Below, piece after piece: positions 1 to 6,028 of a DNA stretch of 26,392 nt; within the stretch, counting starts at the first letter, position 1; each line of letters opens with the position of its first letter. The DNA comes from JAPUDQ01 sp049291395 (GTDB lineage Bacteria; Patescibacteriota; Saccharimonadia; Saccharimonadales; Saccharimonadaceae): NCBI GenBank assembly GCA_049291395.1, contig JBATPJ010000005.1:1-26392 (forward strand), in the 5' to 3' direction. Under the pieces are notes generated by a model, which saw nothing but the letters and a program-made list of their open reading frames with translations, had not been told where the DNA came from and ran no database searches. Position numbers and translations under genes: made by a program.

Positions 1-2
1 AC

Positions 3-959
3 ATTCACGTCCCCAACCCAAAGACGGCTGAGGCTGTACGCAAAGCCTTCAAATTTTATTTGAATCATGGCGAGTCGATCGTGTCTACGTCAAACTACCT
101 TGCGTCACTTGGTGTTGTCACGCGCCAAGGTAAGCCCCTAGCGAAGAGTCAGTTGCATCGTACATTCTCCAATCCGTTTTATATAGGCATTAATCGTTTT
201 GATGGTAAAGATTATCCAGGTGCGCAAGAAACATTCATTACCAAGCAGCTATTCAATCGCGTCCAGGAGAAACTGCACGGCGGGCGGTCGCAGGTGTACC
301 GAAAACATTTGTCTCCACTGCAAGGTGTCATTCGCTGTGAAGACTGCAGCTCGGTTGTTACTTGGCAGTTGCAGAAGGGCCGCTACTACGGTGTTTGTCG
401 TCGGCTGACGGCTACATGCAAGCAAAACAAGATGCTACGCGAAGACAGAGTCGAGGAGCTCATCGTGAATGAATTAAAGCGCCTCGTCAGTCCATCCGCT
501 GAAATTATTGATTGGGTGGCGCGGGCGATGCGCGAACAGTACGCCGACCGAATTGAAGAGCGTGAGCACCATATGAGCACACTCCGCGGCCAGCTAAAGC
601 GAATTACCGTAATGGATGAGACCCTGTATGATGACAAGCTATCCGGTGAGATTAGCAAGGAGCGCTACCAGGAAAAACACCAATTATTCATGCAGCAAAA
701 AGCTGATTTAGAGAGCCAGCTCGCAGGCATAGATGAGTCCCTCGGTACGCGCCTTGAGCAGCGCCTAGTCGTGCTTGAATTGTCTCAAAATGCAGCCGAA
801 TTGTACGCCAAAAAGACACCAGCTCAAAAACGCCTGATAATTTCCAAACTTTTCGAAAAACTAACCCTGAAAGGAGGTGTTATATCTGTTAAATACTCTA
901 AGTTCGCGGGAGTAATCGCGCAAAACGTGCAACAAACTACTAAACTTTTGGAGGGATAA
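3..959 (+). CDS. Large serine recombinase, C-terminal part (5' end outside window)
   Basis: The reading frame is open from the left edge, so the catalytic N-terminal resolvase domain lies outside the window. What remains is the DNA-binding half of a large serine recombinase/integrase: the end of a Recombinase domain (about the first 80 residues, with NPFYIGI), a zinc ribbon with cysteine pairs CEDC and CRRLTATC, and a long charged coiled coil (from about EEREHHMSTL to the 240s) of the kind that controls synapsis and excision. A short tail ends in LLEG. These enzymes integrate phages, ICEs or other mobile elements, usually at a site beside the integrase gene, and tRNA-Gln lies 90 bp downstream. 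The family call is firm; whether the gene is intact cannot be seen. Confidence 0.9.
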   Translation: MHVPNPKTAEAVRKAFKFYLNHGESIVSTSNYLASLGVVTRQGKPLAKSQLHRTFSNPFYIGINRFDGKDYPGAQETFITKQLFNRVQEKLHGGRSQVYRKHLSPLQGVIRCEDCSSVVTWQLQKGRYYGVCRRLTATCKQNKMLREDRVEELIVNELKRLVSPSAEIIDWVARAMREQYADRIEEREHHMSTLRGQLKRITVMDETLYDDKLSGEISKERYQEKHQLFMQQKADLESQLAGIDESLGTRLEQRLVVLELSQNAAELYAKKTPAQKRLIISKLFEKLTLKGGVISVKYSKFAGVIAQNVQQTTKLLEG

Positions 960-1046
960 AAAATGGCATTCCAAACTTTTGAAAATGACAAAAATAACAG
1001 GGTTCAAATAAAAAGAAAGAACCTCAAAAATGAGATTCGTTCTACT

Positions 1047-1121
1047 TGGCTGGGGAGGAGGGATTCGAACCCCCGAATGCTGGGACCAGAACCCAGTGCC
1101 TTACCACTTGGCGACTCCCCA
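1047..1121 (-). tRNA. tRNA-Gln (anticodon CUG)
   Basis: The reverse complement folds as a complete cloverleaf: acceptor TGGGGAG/CTCCCCA, D-arm with AAGTGGTAAGG, anticodon arm CTGGG-TTCTGGT-CCCAG (anticodon CTG), T-arm GGGGG-TTCGAAT-CCCTC, discriminator G and an encoded CCA (1047-1049). The U1-A72 pair and the G discriminator are typical of glutamine tRNAs. The gene faces the recombinase gene and lies next to a fragment that repeats part of it. Confidence 0.95.
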
Positions 1122-1167
1122 TTGTGTGGTTGTAGTTTAGCGTCGTTACGGACCCTATCGATGTAAT

Positions 1168-1260
1168 GTTCTGGTCCCAAACTGGGACTATTTTCTTATT
1201 TACTCGCACTTCGTGCTCGGACAGCCAGCGCCTTACCACTTGGTCAGTCTAGACGAACCA
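1168..1260 (-). repeat. tRNA-Gln-like remnant with direct and inverted copies of tRNA segments
   Basis: A 14-base block GCCTTACCACTTGG occurs inside tRNA-Gln (1098-1111, D-arm region) and again at 1230-1243. The second copy has flanks resembling the 5' half of a tRNA read on the - strand but no matching 3' half. In addition, 1168-1179 (GTTCTGGTCCCA) is an exact inverted copy of 1081-1092 in the tRNA anticodon arm, and 1174-1188 is itself a 6-bp hairpin. I see no intact second tRNA. The best reading is a decayed tRNA copy or a scar of integration or excision. Confidence 0.5.
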
Positions 1261-1291
1261 TTCACCCGAGAACAGATTGAATTATACCAAT

Positions 1292-2062
1292 TTACTTCGT
1301 CTTACTCAATCGTGAAAACCATTTCGTCACAAATGACTGCTTTTCGTGAGGATGGTAGTCATAGCCAAGCGCCCAGAGCGTGAAATAGACATAGAGTAGC
1401 CAGATGGCGTTGCCGACGATCAGGAGACCCGAGCTTGGGAGTAGTTTGAACTCACCAAGTTGCGCCGTCGATACCGATGTGCCATAGGTCCAGACCGCGA
1501 TCAGTAGCCAGACGAGTGGTACTACTACCCCAAAAGCCCCGCTGACGTACTGCGCGAGGACGCTCAGTCTCATGCGCATCAGAAACGGTAGCGCACAGAC
1601 CTCAGCGAAGACGATCCCACTGCCCAGCCACAGTGTCAGCGTCCGATCACTGCCGAGCGCCTTGCTTAGCTCGGGTATGAAGGTGTCGATCCGAAACAGA
1701 TGGATGACGGCAAAAACTATCATGATACCGGCCGCGATCCAGCCGAGTGTCGCTCCACGGGGATGACGGAGTTTGGGAGCGGGTTGCGATACGGGTAGCG
1801 TGTATTTCATGGCACCCAGTATAGCGCTTTTGCTCACTGCGCCATAGTGACGGCTATCAGTACTCCGCGCCGGATTGTCGCCAGACAGCCGGACCTTGTC
1901 GCCAGAAATCGCCGTCACTCGCTTGATAACCTCTCGGCCGTCGACCATCACAGCGACGATATCACCGACATCGTAGCGCGCACCACTCAGGCACACCACG
2001 ACCTGGCCGGGACATAGTGTCGGCAGCATACTCTCTCCACTGACCCGTCGGACAAATATCAT
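1292..2062 (-). CDS. sodX: Ni-SOD maturation signal peptidase (S26) fused to a four-helix membrane domain
   Basis: Residues 1-90 are an S24/S26-type peptidase: SGESMLPTL carries the nucleophile Ser11 and EVIKRV carries the general base Lys47, followed by the SGDNPARSTDSR strand typical of signal peptidases. SodX-type peptidases remove the short leader of Ni superoxide dismutase so that the new N-terminal His can bind nickel, and this gene overlaps sodN by the 4-bp ATGA. Unlike the short peptidases usually paired with sodN (about 90-150 residues), this protein continues for another 150 residues with four hydrophobic segments (about 105-123, 142-163, 172-193, 212-231) and a basic cytoplasmic-looking tail. 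By topology and size the extra part resembles DoxX/MauE-type domains, but I cannot confirm that by eye. Confidence 0.88.
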   Translation of the reverse strand: MIFVRRVSGESMLPTLCPGQVVVCLSGARYDVGDIVAVMVDGREVIKRVTAISGDKVRLSGDNPARSTDSRHYGAVSKSAILGAMKYTLPVSQPAPKLRHPRGATLGWIAAGIMIVFAVIHLFRIDTFIPELSKALGSDRTLTLWLGSGIVFAEVCALPFLMRMRLSVLAQYVSGAFGVVVPLVWLLIAVWTYGTSVSTAQLGEFKLLPSSGLLIVGNAIWLLYVYFTLWALGYDYHPHEKQSFVTKWFSRLSKTK

Positions 2063-2454
2063 CGTTTGGTCGCGGCAAATATCTCAGCGATCTCATCGAC
2101 CTGGGCGATCAGCTTGTCGCATTCTTCGACGCTCAGGTGTTGTTTGACCGCGCTCGCTTGCTTGAGACAGCGCCAGACTAGATCATGAAGATTGGGGTAC
2201 TGCTCGAGATGCTCTGGCTTGAAATAATCCCCCCATAGCACCGCAAGCTCGTGCTTGACCCGCTCGGCATGCTTCTCTTTGGTCGTCACCATCCGGATAA
2301 AATTATTGTCGTTGTCCGGCGTCGGGTCTTCACCGATAGCGAGCGCCTTCTCGGCCATTACTTTGCAGGTCTGCGCCGCATGCTTCATCGTGTCCGTCTC
2401 ATAGATACCGCACGGCACATCGCAGTGCGCGTAGATCGTTCCGAATAGTTTCAT
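2059..2454 (-). CDS. sodN: Nickel-type superoxide dismutase
   Basis: It dismutates superoxide to oxygen and hydrogen peroxide with a nickel centre. The nickel hook HCDVPCGIY starts at residue 10. Cutting after the 9-residue leader MKLFGTIYA would expose His as residue 1, with Cys2 and Cys6 of the mature protein as ligands, as in the known family. The helical body also matches: KHELAVLWGDYFKPEH and the following QYPNLH are hallmark stretches. Length (131, mature 122) is close to the usual ~117 mature residues. A strong Shine-Dalgarno (GGAGGT, 5 bp spacing) precedes the ATG. sodX follows with a 4-bp overlap, so both are co-translated. The leader is too short for Sec or Tat export, so the mature enzyme is probably cytosolic or held near the membrane by SodX. 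Confidence 0.97.
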   Translation of the reverse strand: MKLFGTIYAHCDVPCGIYETDTMKHAAQTCKVMAEKALAIGEDPTPDNDNNFIRMVTTKEKHAERVKHELAVLWGDYFKPEHLEQYPNLHDLVWRCLKQASAVKQHLSVEECDKLIAQVDEIAEIFAATKR

Positions 2455-2477
2455 CGCTACCTCCTCGTTATATCTCT

Positions 2478-2483
2478 ATTATA
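2478..2483 (-). promoter_or_regulatory. Putative -10 box of sodN
   Basis: A perfect TATAAT on the - strand, 24 bases before the sodN ATG, with the GGAGGT ribosome site between. The -35 position holds only GCGACG, so the promoter may need an activator. Direct repeats lie just upstream. Confidence 0.55.
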
Positions 2484-2504
2484 TCCCACTCCCCTGTCGA
2501 CGTC

Positions 2505-2522
2505 GCGTGAAACAGCGTGAAA
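2505..2522. promoter_or_regulatory. Direct repeat upstream of sodN, candidate operator
   Basis: GCGTGAAA occurs at 2505-2512 and 2515-2522 (TTTCACGC on the - strand), a spacing of exactly 10 bp, one helical turn. It lies around and just upstream of the expected -35 region of the sodN promoter. This is a plausible binding site for a regulator; no regulator is identified. Confidence 0.35.
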
Positions 2523-2579
2523 TGTTGTATTTTTATGAAAATGCTTGTGCTTTTTACGGAACGGGTTTATAGTTTAGTT

Positions 2580-2680
2580 CAAGCGAATTCAAAAACAAAA
2601 ACACTCCAAAAAAATTGGATCGCCCAAGTACCACCACAACACTTGAAGCCCACTAACCATGTGGGCTTTGACGGTTCTTG
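2580..2680 (-). terminator. Probable termination region after trmD
   Basis: Read on the - strand, an 8-bp hairpin (AAGCCCAC at 2646-2653 pairing with GTGGGCTT at 2661-2668) is followed by a short TTGG/CCAA stem and runs of seven, five and five T's (about 2590-2617). No single classical hairpin-plus-U-tract is seen, but together this is the likeliest end of trmD transcripts. No gene is seen in it. Confidence 0.4.
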
Positions 2681-2685
2681 AAGAC

Positions 2686-2721
2686 ATTGATCATTGACGC
2701 ATTGATCGTTGATCGTTAGTT
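2686..2721. repeat. Heptamer repeat array 1
   Basis: Degenerate 7-base units: ATTGATC, ATTGACG, (one extra base), ATTGATC, GTTGATC, GTTAGTT. This is the same unit family as the arrays at 2783, 5191 and 5964, here read on the opposite strand. Not coding. Confidence 0.75.
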
Positions 2722-2760
2722 TTTCATTGACCGCTACAAACGGCCCAGTAAGTCGACTCT

Positions 2761-2780
2761 CATCTGTGATCATCTGTGAT
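2761..2780. repeat. Tandem 10-mer duplication
   Basis: CATCTGTGAT occurs twice in immediate tandem, next to heptamer array 2. Its role is unknown; it may be a replication-slippage product. Confidence 0.6.
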
Positions 2781-2782
2781 TT

Positions 2783-2842
2783 TCAATGTTCAACGTTAAA
2801 CGATCAACTAATGATCACTGTTCAACGATCAATGATCAATTG
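2783..2842. repeat. Heptamer repeat array 2, abutting the trmD stop
   Basis: Eight degenerate 7-base units with consensus TCAAYGA: TCAATGT, TCAACGT, TAAACGA, TCAACTA, (ATGA), TCACTGT, TCAACGA, TCAATGA, TCAATTG. The array ends 2 bases from the trmD stop codon, so it forms the first part of the trmD 3' untranslated region. Confidence 0.8.
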
Positions 2843-2844
2843 CC

Positions 2845-3510
2845 CTAACCTGTTGTCTTCTTCGACTGCTCCGCGCGCCAGGCAGCGATATCACCATGGT
2901 GACCGCTCAGCAGCACGTCAGGGACTCGCATACCCTGAAACTCCTCAGGACGAGTGTACTGCGGGTATTCGAGTGTCTCACCATCCGAGAAGCTCTCGAT
3001 CGCGGCGCTGTTTTCACCGCCGAGCACCCCAGGGATCAGCCGCACGATACTATCGATGATCGTCATCGCTGGCAGTTCGCCACCAGTCAGCACGTAGTCG
3101 CCGACGCTGACTTCACCATCGACGAGAGTCAGTATCCGCTCGTCGTAGCCTTCGTAGCGACCACAGATGAAGATAGCACCCTGAGAGCCGGTAGCATACT
3201 CCTGAGCTAACTGCTGTCGCCAGCGCTCGCCTCGCGGTGTCATCAGTAGCACCTTTGCACCGGGATCATTGGCCTTGGCCGCCTCGACTGCCGCCCAGAG
3301 TGGTTCGATACGCAGTAGCATGCCATCACCACCGCCATACGGTGTGTCATCGACACTACGCCGAGGACCCAGCCCAAATTCTCGCAGATTGATACAGCTC
3401 AGCTCGACGATACCGTCTTTTTGCGCCTTCCACATCATGCTATTTTCAAAAACGCCCGTAAACATCTCAGGGAAAAGCGTGATGACTTGAAATTTTCTGG
3501 CGGACTTCAT
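2845..3510 (-). CDS. trmD: tRNA (guanine-N1-)-methyltransferase TrmD
   Basis: It methylates G37 of tRNAs with a G at position 36 using S-adenosylmethionine, preventing +1 frameshifts. Diagnostic blocks of the SPOUT trefoil-knot fold are present: YGGGDGM near residue 59, GRYEGYDER, SVGDYVLTGGE (SAM-binding knot), EYPQYTRP and SGHHGDI. Length 221 is a little short of the usual ~240. The start at MKSARKFQVITLFPEMF is standard. No Shine-Dalgarno is seen; a TATAAC-like -10 lies 4 bases before the ATG, suggesting a leaderless mRNA. It is separated from khpA-rpsP by a small opposite-strand ORF, and rimM, often beside it in other bacteria, is not present here. Confidence 0.97.
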   Translation of the reverse strand: MKSARKFQVITLFPEMFTGVFENSMMWKAQKDGIVELSCINLREFGLGPRRSVDDTPYGGGDGMLLRIEPLWAAVEAAKANDPGAKVLLMTPRGERWRQQLAQEYATGSQGAIFICGRYEGYDERILTLVDGEVSVGDYVLTGGELPAMTIIDSIVRLIPGVLGGENSAAIESFSDGETLEYPQYTRPEEFQGMRVPDVLLSGHHGDIAAWRAEQSKKTTG

Positions 3511-3532
3511 ATCTGTTATATCCTACCAGGTA

Positions 3533-3566
3533 TTGACTTATTTGTCTATAAGTGTTACTCTATAAT
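3533..3566 (+). promoter_or_regulatory. Putative promoter of the small + strand ORF
   Basis: TTGACT (3533-3538) and TATAAT (3561-3566) face the small ORF at 3605. Their 22-base spacing is too wide for a classical pair, so the -35 call is doubtful. The stretch GTCTATAAGTGT between them recurs (without one T) in the lipoprotein promoter at 8004. Confidence 0.35.
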
Positions 3567-3604
3567 AGTCATGGTACCACTGGTATGAGTAGTCAGGACT
3601 CACC

Positions 3605-3775
3605 ATGTTTATCCTTTCCAGCACCCAATACTGGATGCTTGCAGCTGTATTCGTGGCCCCCACAGTTCTTCTTGGTTGCGGGTATGCCATCGCCGAGAAC
3701 AGCGAGGTCATCATGAAAACACTCAAGAAGGGCTGGAGGAAAATGCGAGCTAAGCTCGCTCGACGCTCGCTGTGA
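3605..3775 (+). CDS. Small single-helix membrane protein (hypothetical)
   Basis: A 56-codon frame starting MFILSSTQYWMLAAVF has one clear hydrophobic segment (about residues 9-30) followed by a strongly basic tail rich in Lys and Arg, ending in ARRSL. It is the only + strand gene in a 6-kb - strand block. A TATAAT lies 38 bases upstream and a strong intrinsic terminator 46 bases downstream, so the segment looks like a real transcription unit. There is no good Shine-Dalgarno. I do not recognise a family. It could be a small membrane peptide, or the transcript could be an untranslated RNA. Confidence 0.45.
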   Translation: MFILSSTQYWMLAAVFVAPTVLLGCGYAIAENSEVIMKTLKKGWRKMRAKLARRSL

Positions 3776-3820
3776 GCGGTTCCCCCGGGATAAATCACAG
3801 GTTACGGCTCGCCCGCGAGG

Positions 3821-3874
3821 AGTGGCTCGTCGCACGTGCGACGACCTGCTCGTACGGCGAGCCACTTCTTTTTT
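3821..3874 (+). terminator. Intrinsic terminator of the small + strand unit
   Basis: AGTGGCTCG (3821-3829) pairs perfectly with CGAGCCACT (3858-3866), followed by TTCTTTTTT. The loop contains a second perfect palindrome (3828-3843), so the structure can branch. Confidence 0.8.
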
Positions 3875-3881
3875 GCCAACT

Positions 3882-3910
3882 AAAAATCCCGCCTATTTGG
3901 AGCGGGATTT
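3882..3910 (-). terminator. Intrinsic terminator of rpsP-khpA
   Basis: AAATCCCGC (3884-3892) pairs with GCGGGATTT (3902-3910). Read on the - strand it is followed by five T's, so it should end khpA transcripts about 100 bases after the stop. It may also back up the + strand terminator. Confidence 0.75.
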
Positions 3911-3967
3911 CTAGCACAAATAAGGCTCTTACCACCTAGCTTATAGCCAGGTCTCGCAGTTCGGTTT

Positions 3968-3989
3968 ACCCTGAGTCTTATCGAAGGGT
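3968..3989. repeat. Short palindromic element after khpA
   Basis: ACCCT and AGGGT flank a GAGTCTTATCGA centre. The core resembles the CCCTGAGCTTGTCGAAGGG-type palindrome that recurs between genes in many unrelated bacteria. Only one copy is in this window. Confidence 0.4.
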
Positions 3990-4008
3990 GCTTTGAACTT
4001 AAGCACTA

Positions 4009-4482
4009 TTATATATCGAGATCGTCCAAGTCCGCAAGCTCAGCACGTGTTTTGGCGGCCAAGTCGGACTCTTTTTCCACAGGCTCATCTGCTACGTTGT
4101 GCACAGGGGTGTCGTTGACGGTACCAAAATCATCATCCGAAGCTGCGCTATCGTCCTGCGTAGCAGCGGCAACTGGCGCAGCACTGCTCTGCTCGCGTGG
4201 TGCTCGTGGCAGGTCGCGTTCGCTCTCTGGACGGTCGACGTCGACAATCTTGAGGTTGTAGCGAGCGTCATTCTTCGTACCGAGAGCACGTAGCAGTGAG
4301 CGCAAGCTCTGCGCTGTCGCACCACGTTTGCCGATGACGCGGCCAAGGTCTTCTGGGTTGACCGTCAAGGTCAAAAGTACGCCTTTTTCATCGACAATAC
4401 GGTCGACGATGACGTCGTCTGGGTGACCGACAAGTGACTTCACGATGTACTCGATAAATTGTTGATCGATAGATGCTGCCAT
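4009..4482 (-). CDS. khpA: KH-domain RNA-binding protein KhpA with acidic C-terminal extension
   Basis: Residues 1-80 form a single KH domain with the RNA-gripping GRVIGKRG loop near residue 48, as in KhpA/YlqC, a small RNA-binding protein that partners KhpB and affects cell division and RNA metabolism in Firmicutes. Its place next to rpsP and near trmD is the classical one. Usual length is about 75-80; here a further 75 residues follow, rich in Asp, Glu, Ser and Ala and probably disordered. The start is set by AAGGAGG 5-6 bases before the ATG. It has its own extended -10 promoter and so can be expressed apart from rpsP. Confidence 0.93.
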   Translation of the reverse strand: MAASIDQQFIEYIVKSLVGHPDDVIVDRIVDEKGVLLTLTVNPEDLGRVIGKRGATAQSLRSLLRALGTKNDARYNLKIVDVDRPESERDLPRAPREQSSAAPVAAATQDDSAASDDDFGTVNDTPVHNVADEPVEKESDLAAKTRAELADLDDLDI

Positions 4483-4517
4483 ATAATCCTCCTTCGGACT
4501 CTACTGGTAATAGATTT

Positions 4518-4526
4518 ATTGTAGCA
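4518..4526 (-). promoter_or_regulatory. Extended -10 promoter of khpA
   Basis: TGCTACAAT on the - strand (TGn plus TACAAT) lies 36 bases before the khpA ATG, inside the 204-base gap after rpsP. No -35 is evident, as expected for an extended -10. The rest of the gap holds no gene or repeat that I can support. Confidence 0.55.
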
Positions 4527-4686
4527 CAAGCGCTACTGGCCTGCGTTGCCCGAGACTCATAACGTTCTTTGAGGGGTAATTGGTCGTATCGGCCACGGCC
4601 AGCCAAGGCGAAAGCTCATCAGTTGGCGACTGGACGAATTTGCCCCGAGAGGAATGTTTGAGGCTCGGTATTCAGGCAAACGCGAG

Positions 4687-5097
4687 TTATTCAGCTGGAG
4701 TTTCAGCCGGTGCGTCTTCAACGACGTCAGCGACAGGAGTTTCAACAACTTCTTCGACGATTTCTTCAGCTACTTCTTCTTTGGGCTGGTTTTTGCGAAG
4801 TTTTTCGGTATTTTTCGTCGTGACGTGCTTTTTACCGGTGTGCTTGATGACCCATTCAGGAAGCTTGACCTTCTGCTCGACGAGGATCTTGACGACACGA
4901 GGCGTTGGCTGTGCGCCGTTACCGAGATAATGCGTCACTTTCTCTGCGTCGAGAGTGGTTTCTTTGGTGTGCGGGTTGTAGCTACCGACGTACGCGACCA
5001 CGCGGCCACTACTAGGGTGACGCTGTGCTTCCTGGACGGCGATACGATATGTTGGGTAGCCAGAGCGGCCGAGACGTTGCAGACGAATTGCGAGCAT
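4687..5097 (-). CDS. rpsP: 30S ribosomal protein bS16 with long acidic tail
   Basis: A small-subunit assembly protein. The N-terminal ~85 residues match bS16 closely: MLAIRLQRLGRSGYPTYRI, then VGSYNPHTKE, and LGNGAQPTPRVVKIL. The protein then runs on to 136 residues. The extra 50 are first lysine-rich, then made of Glu, Val, Ala and Pro in an acidic, low-complexity tail, a feature it shares with the downstream khpA product. A good sigma70-type promoter lies 50 bases upstream; the Shine-Dalgarno AAGGA is a rather long 11 bases from the ATG. Confidence 0.96.
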   Translation of the reverse strand: MLAIRLQRLGRSGYPTYRIAVQEAQRHPSSGRVVAYVGSYNPHTKETTLDAEKVTHYLGNGAQPTPRVVKILVEQKVKLPEWVIKHTGKKHVTTKNTEKLRKNQPKEEVAEEIVEEVVETPVADVVEDAPAETPAE

Positions 5098-5145
5098 GGG
5101 TGACAGATTCCTTTTTCGTTAAACTATTCTTAAAATCAAGTGTTG

Positions 5146-5174
5146 ATTATACTCTGTTATACCCCAGAGGTCAA
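5146..5174 (-). promoter_or_regulatory. Promoter of rpsP
   Basis: On the - strand, TTGACC (5169-5174), a 17-base spacer and TATAAT (5146-5151). Transcription would begin near 5139, giving a leader of about 40 bases. Confidence 0.8.
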
Positions 5175-5190
5175 GGCGAAGCACTTTTTT

Positions 5191-5232
5191 CGTTGAACGT
5201 TGATCAATGATCAATGTCTACGCATCAATCAG
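5191..5232. repeat. Heptamer repeat array 3, abutting the stop of the gene at 5239
   Basis: Six 7-base units: CGTTGAA, CGTTGAT, CAATGAT, CAATGTC, TACGCAT, CAATCAG. The first two are in the opposite orientation to the next two. The array ends 6 bases from the stop codon of the upstream - strand gene. Confidence 0.7.
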
Positions 5233-5238
5233 TTACGA

Positions 5239-5898
5239 TCACGCTGAGTAGGCGATGGGATAATACACGCCAACTACCGTCTCTTCAACTGAGAAGCCTT
5301 TCCGTGGCTTATAGTGCACGATATCCGGATCGCCCATAGTCGCTTGCCCATCGGTCGGCGTCAACATCTCTTCACTATAGACAACCAATGACGGATATTC
5401 ATTCAGCGCCGGTGAATCCCCGTGAGATACATGATGCTGAAATAGCATATGGAAAAATGGGTCTACTTGGCTCAATCTTCCACCATGGTTCTCCTCCCTC
5501 CATCGTTCTACATTCGTGGCGTAGAAGCCCCGTTCGCGCGACCGCAGGGCTTTATCGGATGATAGTGCCCCGTCATACAGTGTGCCGTTCGGGACCAAAA
5601 CGGTCGCATCATGGCCCCTAAAAATCGGCCGCTCGACACCTAGGGATGCCATATGAGCAATAATTGTTTCCATCTGAGCCCGAGTGTCTGCTCTGCCCAG
5701 AAATTTTATCGCGTATTCTCCAAGAATCCCTGGAAGATCTTGCCGTAACCGGTCTCTGCGCTCTTGATACGCCGCCTCATTGGCCTCATCTGACCGCATC
5801 TGGTTTGCCCATTGGCCAAAGTCCGCTTCCAGAACTTCAATATTCGGCAATGGTGAGCCGTGCGTAGGAGCAAAAGCATGCTCAAACACTATATTCAT
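5239..5898 (-). CDS. Hypothetical protein, 219 aa, no family recognised
   Basis: A soluble protein without signal peptide or membrane segment. The N-terminal half is charged and probably helical (residues 25-60, with a run of Glu, Arg and Asp). The C-terminal half has PIFRGHDATVLVPNG, RGFYATNVERW and a histidine-rich DPFFHMLFQHHVSHGD. The FRG...FYAT spacing faintly recalls ADP-ribosyltransferase folds, but the pattern is too weak to call. The start is supported by a promoter (TTGCAA, 17 bases, TATAAT) whose -10 ends 6 bases before the ATG, implying a leaderless mRNA. It sits between rpsP and rnc with heptamer arrays on both sides, so it may be a later insertion into a housekeeping block. Confidence 0.8.
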   Translation of the reverse strand: MNIVFEHAFAPTHGSPLPNIEVLEADFGQWANQMRSDEANEAAYQERRDRLRQDLPGILGEYAIKFLGRADTRAQMETIIAHMASLGVERPIFRGHDATVLVPNGTLYDGALSSDKALRSRERGFYATNVERWREENHGGRLSQVDPFFHMLFQHHVSHGDSPALNEYPSLVVYSEEMLTPTDGQATMGDPDIVHYKPRKGFSVEETVVGVYYPIAYSA

Positions 5899-5904
5899 GT
5901 ATAT

Positions 5905-5933
5905 ATTATATCATAGATGCTCAATATTTGCAA
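5905..5933 (-). promoter_or_regulatory. Leaderless promoter of the gene at 5239
   Basis: On the - strand, TTGCAA (5928-5933), a 17-base spacer and TATAAT (5905-5910). The ATG begins 7 bases after the -10 box, so the start codon should be at or next to the first transcribed base. Confidence 0.7.
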
Positions 5934-5963
5934 CTATCCTCTCTTGAATGGTATTTTGCAGGG

Positions 5964-6023
5964 CTCAATGCATCAAAGATCAATGAAAAACCAACGATCA
6001 ACGATCAATGCTCAATGATCAAT
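5964..6023. repeat. Heptamer repeat array 4, abutting the rnc stop
   Basis: 7-base units: CTCAATG, CATCAAA, GATCAAT, GAAAAAC, (CAAC), GATCAAC, GATCAAT, GCTCAAT, GATCAAT. Consensus GATCAAY, the same as in arrays 2 and 3. It ends 5 bases from the rnc stop codon. Confidence 0.8.
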
Positions 6024-6028
6024 GCTTA

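Noticed and set aside
963..1166. Open frame on + strand after the recombinase, containing GRRDSNPR
   Set aside because: It reads through tRNA-Gln antisense; the GRRDSNPR-like peptide is the familiar false product of a tRNA T-arm.
2600..2660. T-box-like GTGGTGGTAC followed by a T-run on the - strand
   Set aside because: No T-box specifier stem or full AGGGTGGNACCGCG sequence, and the downstream gene is sodN, not an aminoacyl-tRNA or amino-acid gene.
2579..2773. Open frame on - strand in the trmD-sodN gap
   Set aside because: It covers heptamer repeats and T-rich hairpins, with no start signal and low-complexity composition.
2686..6023. Repeat arrays as CRISPR
   Set aside because: Units are 7 bases, degenerate and contiguous, with no unique spacers and no cas genes.
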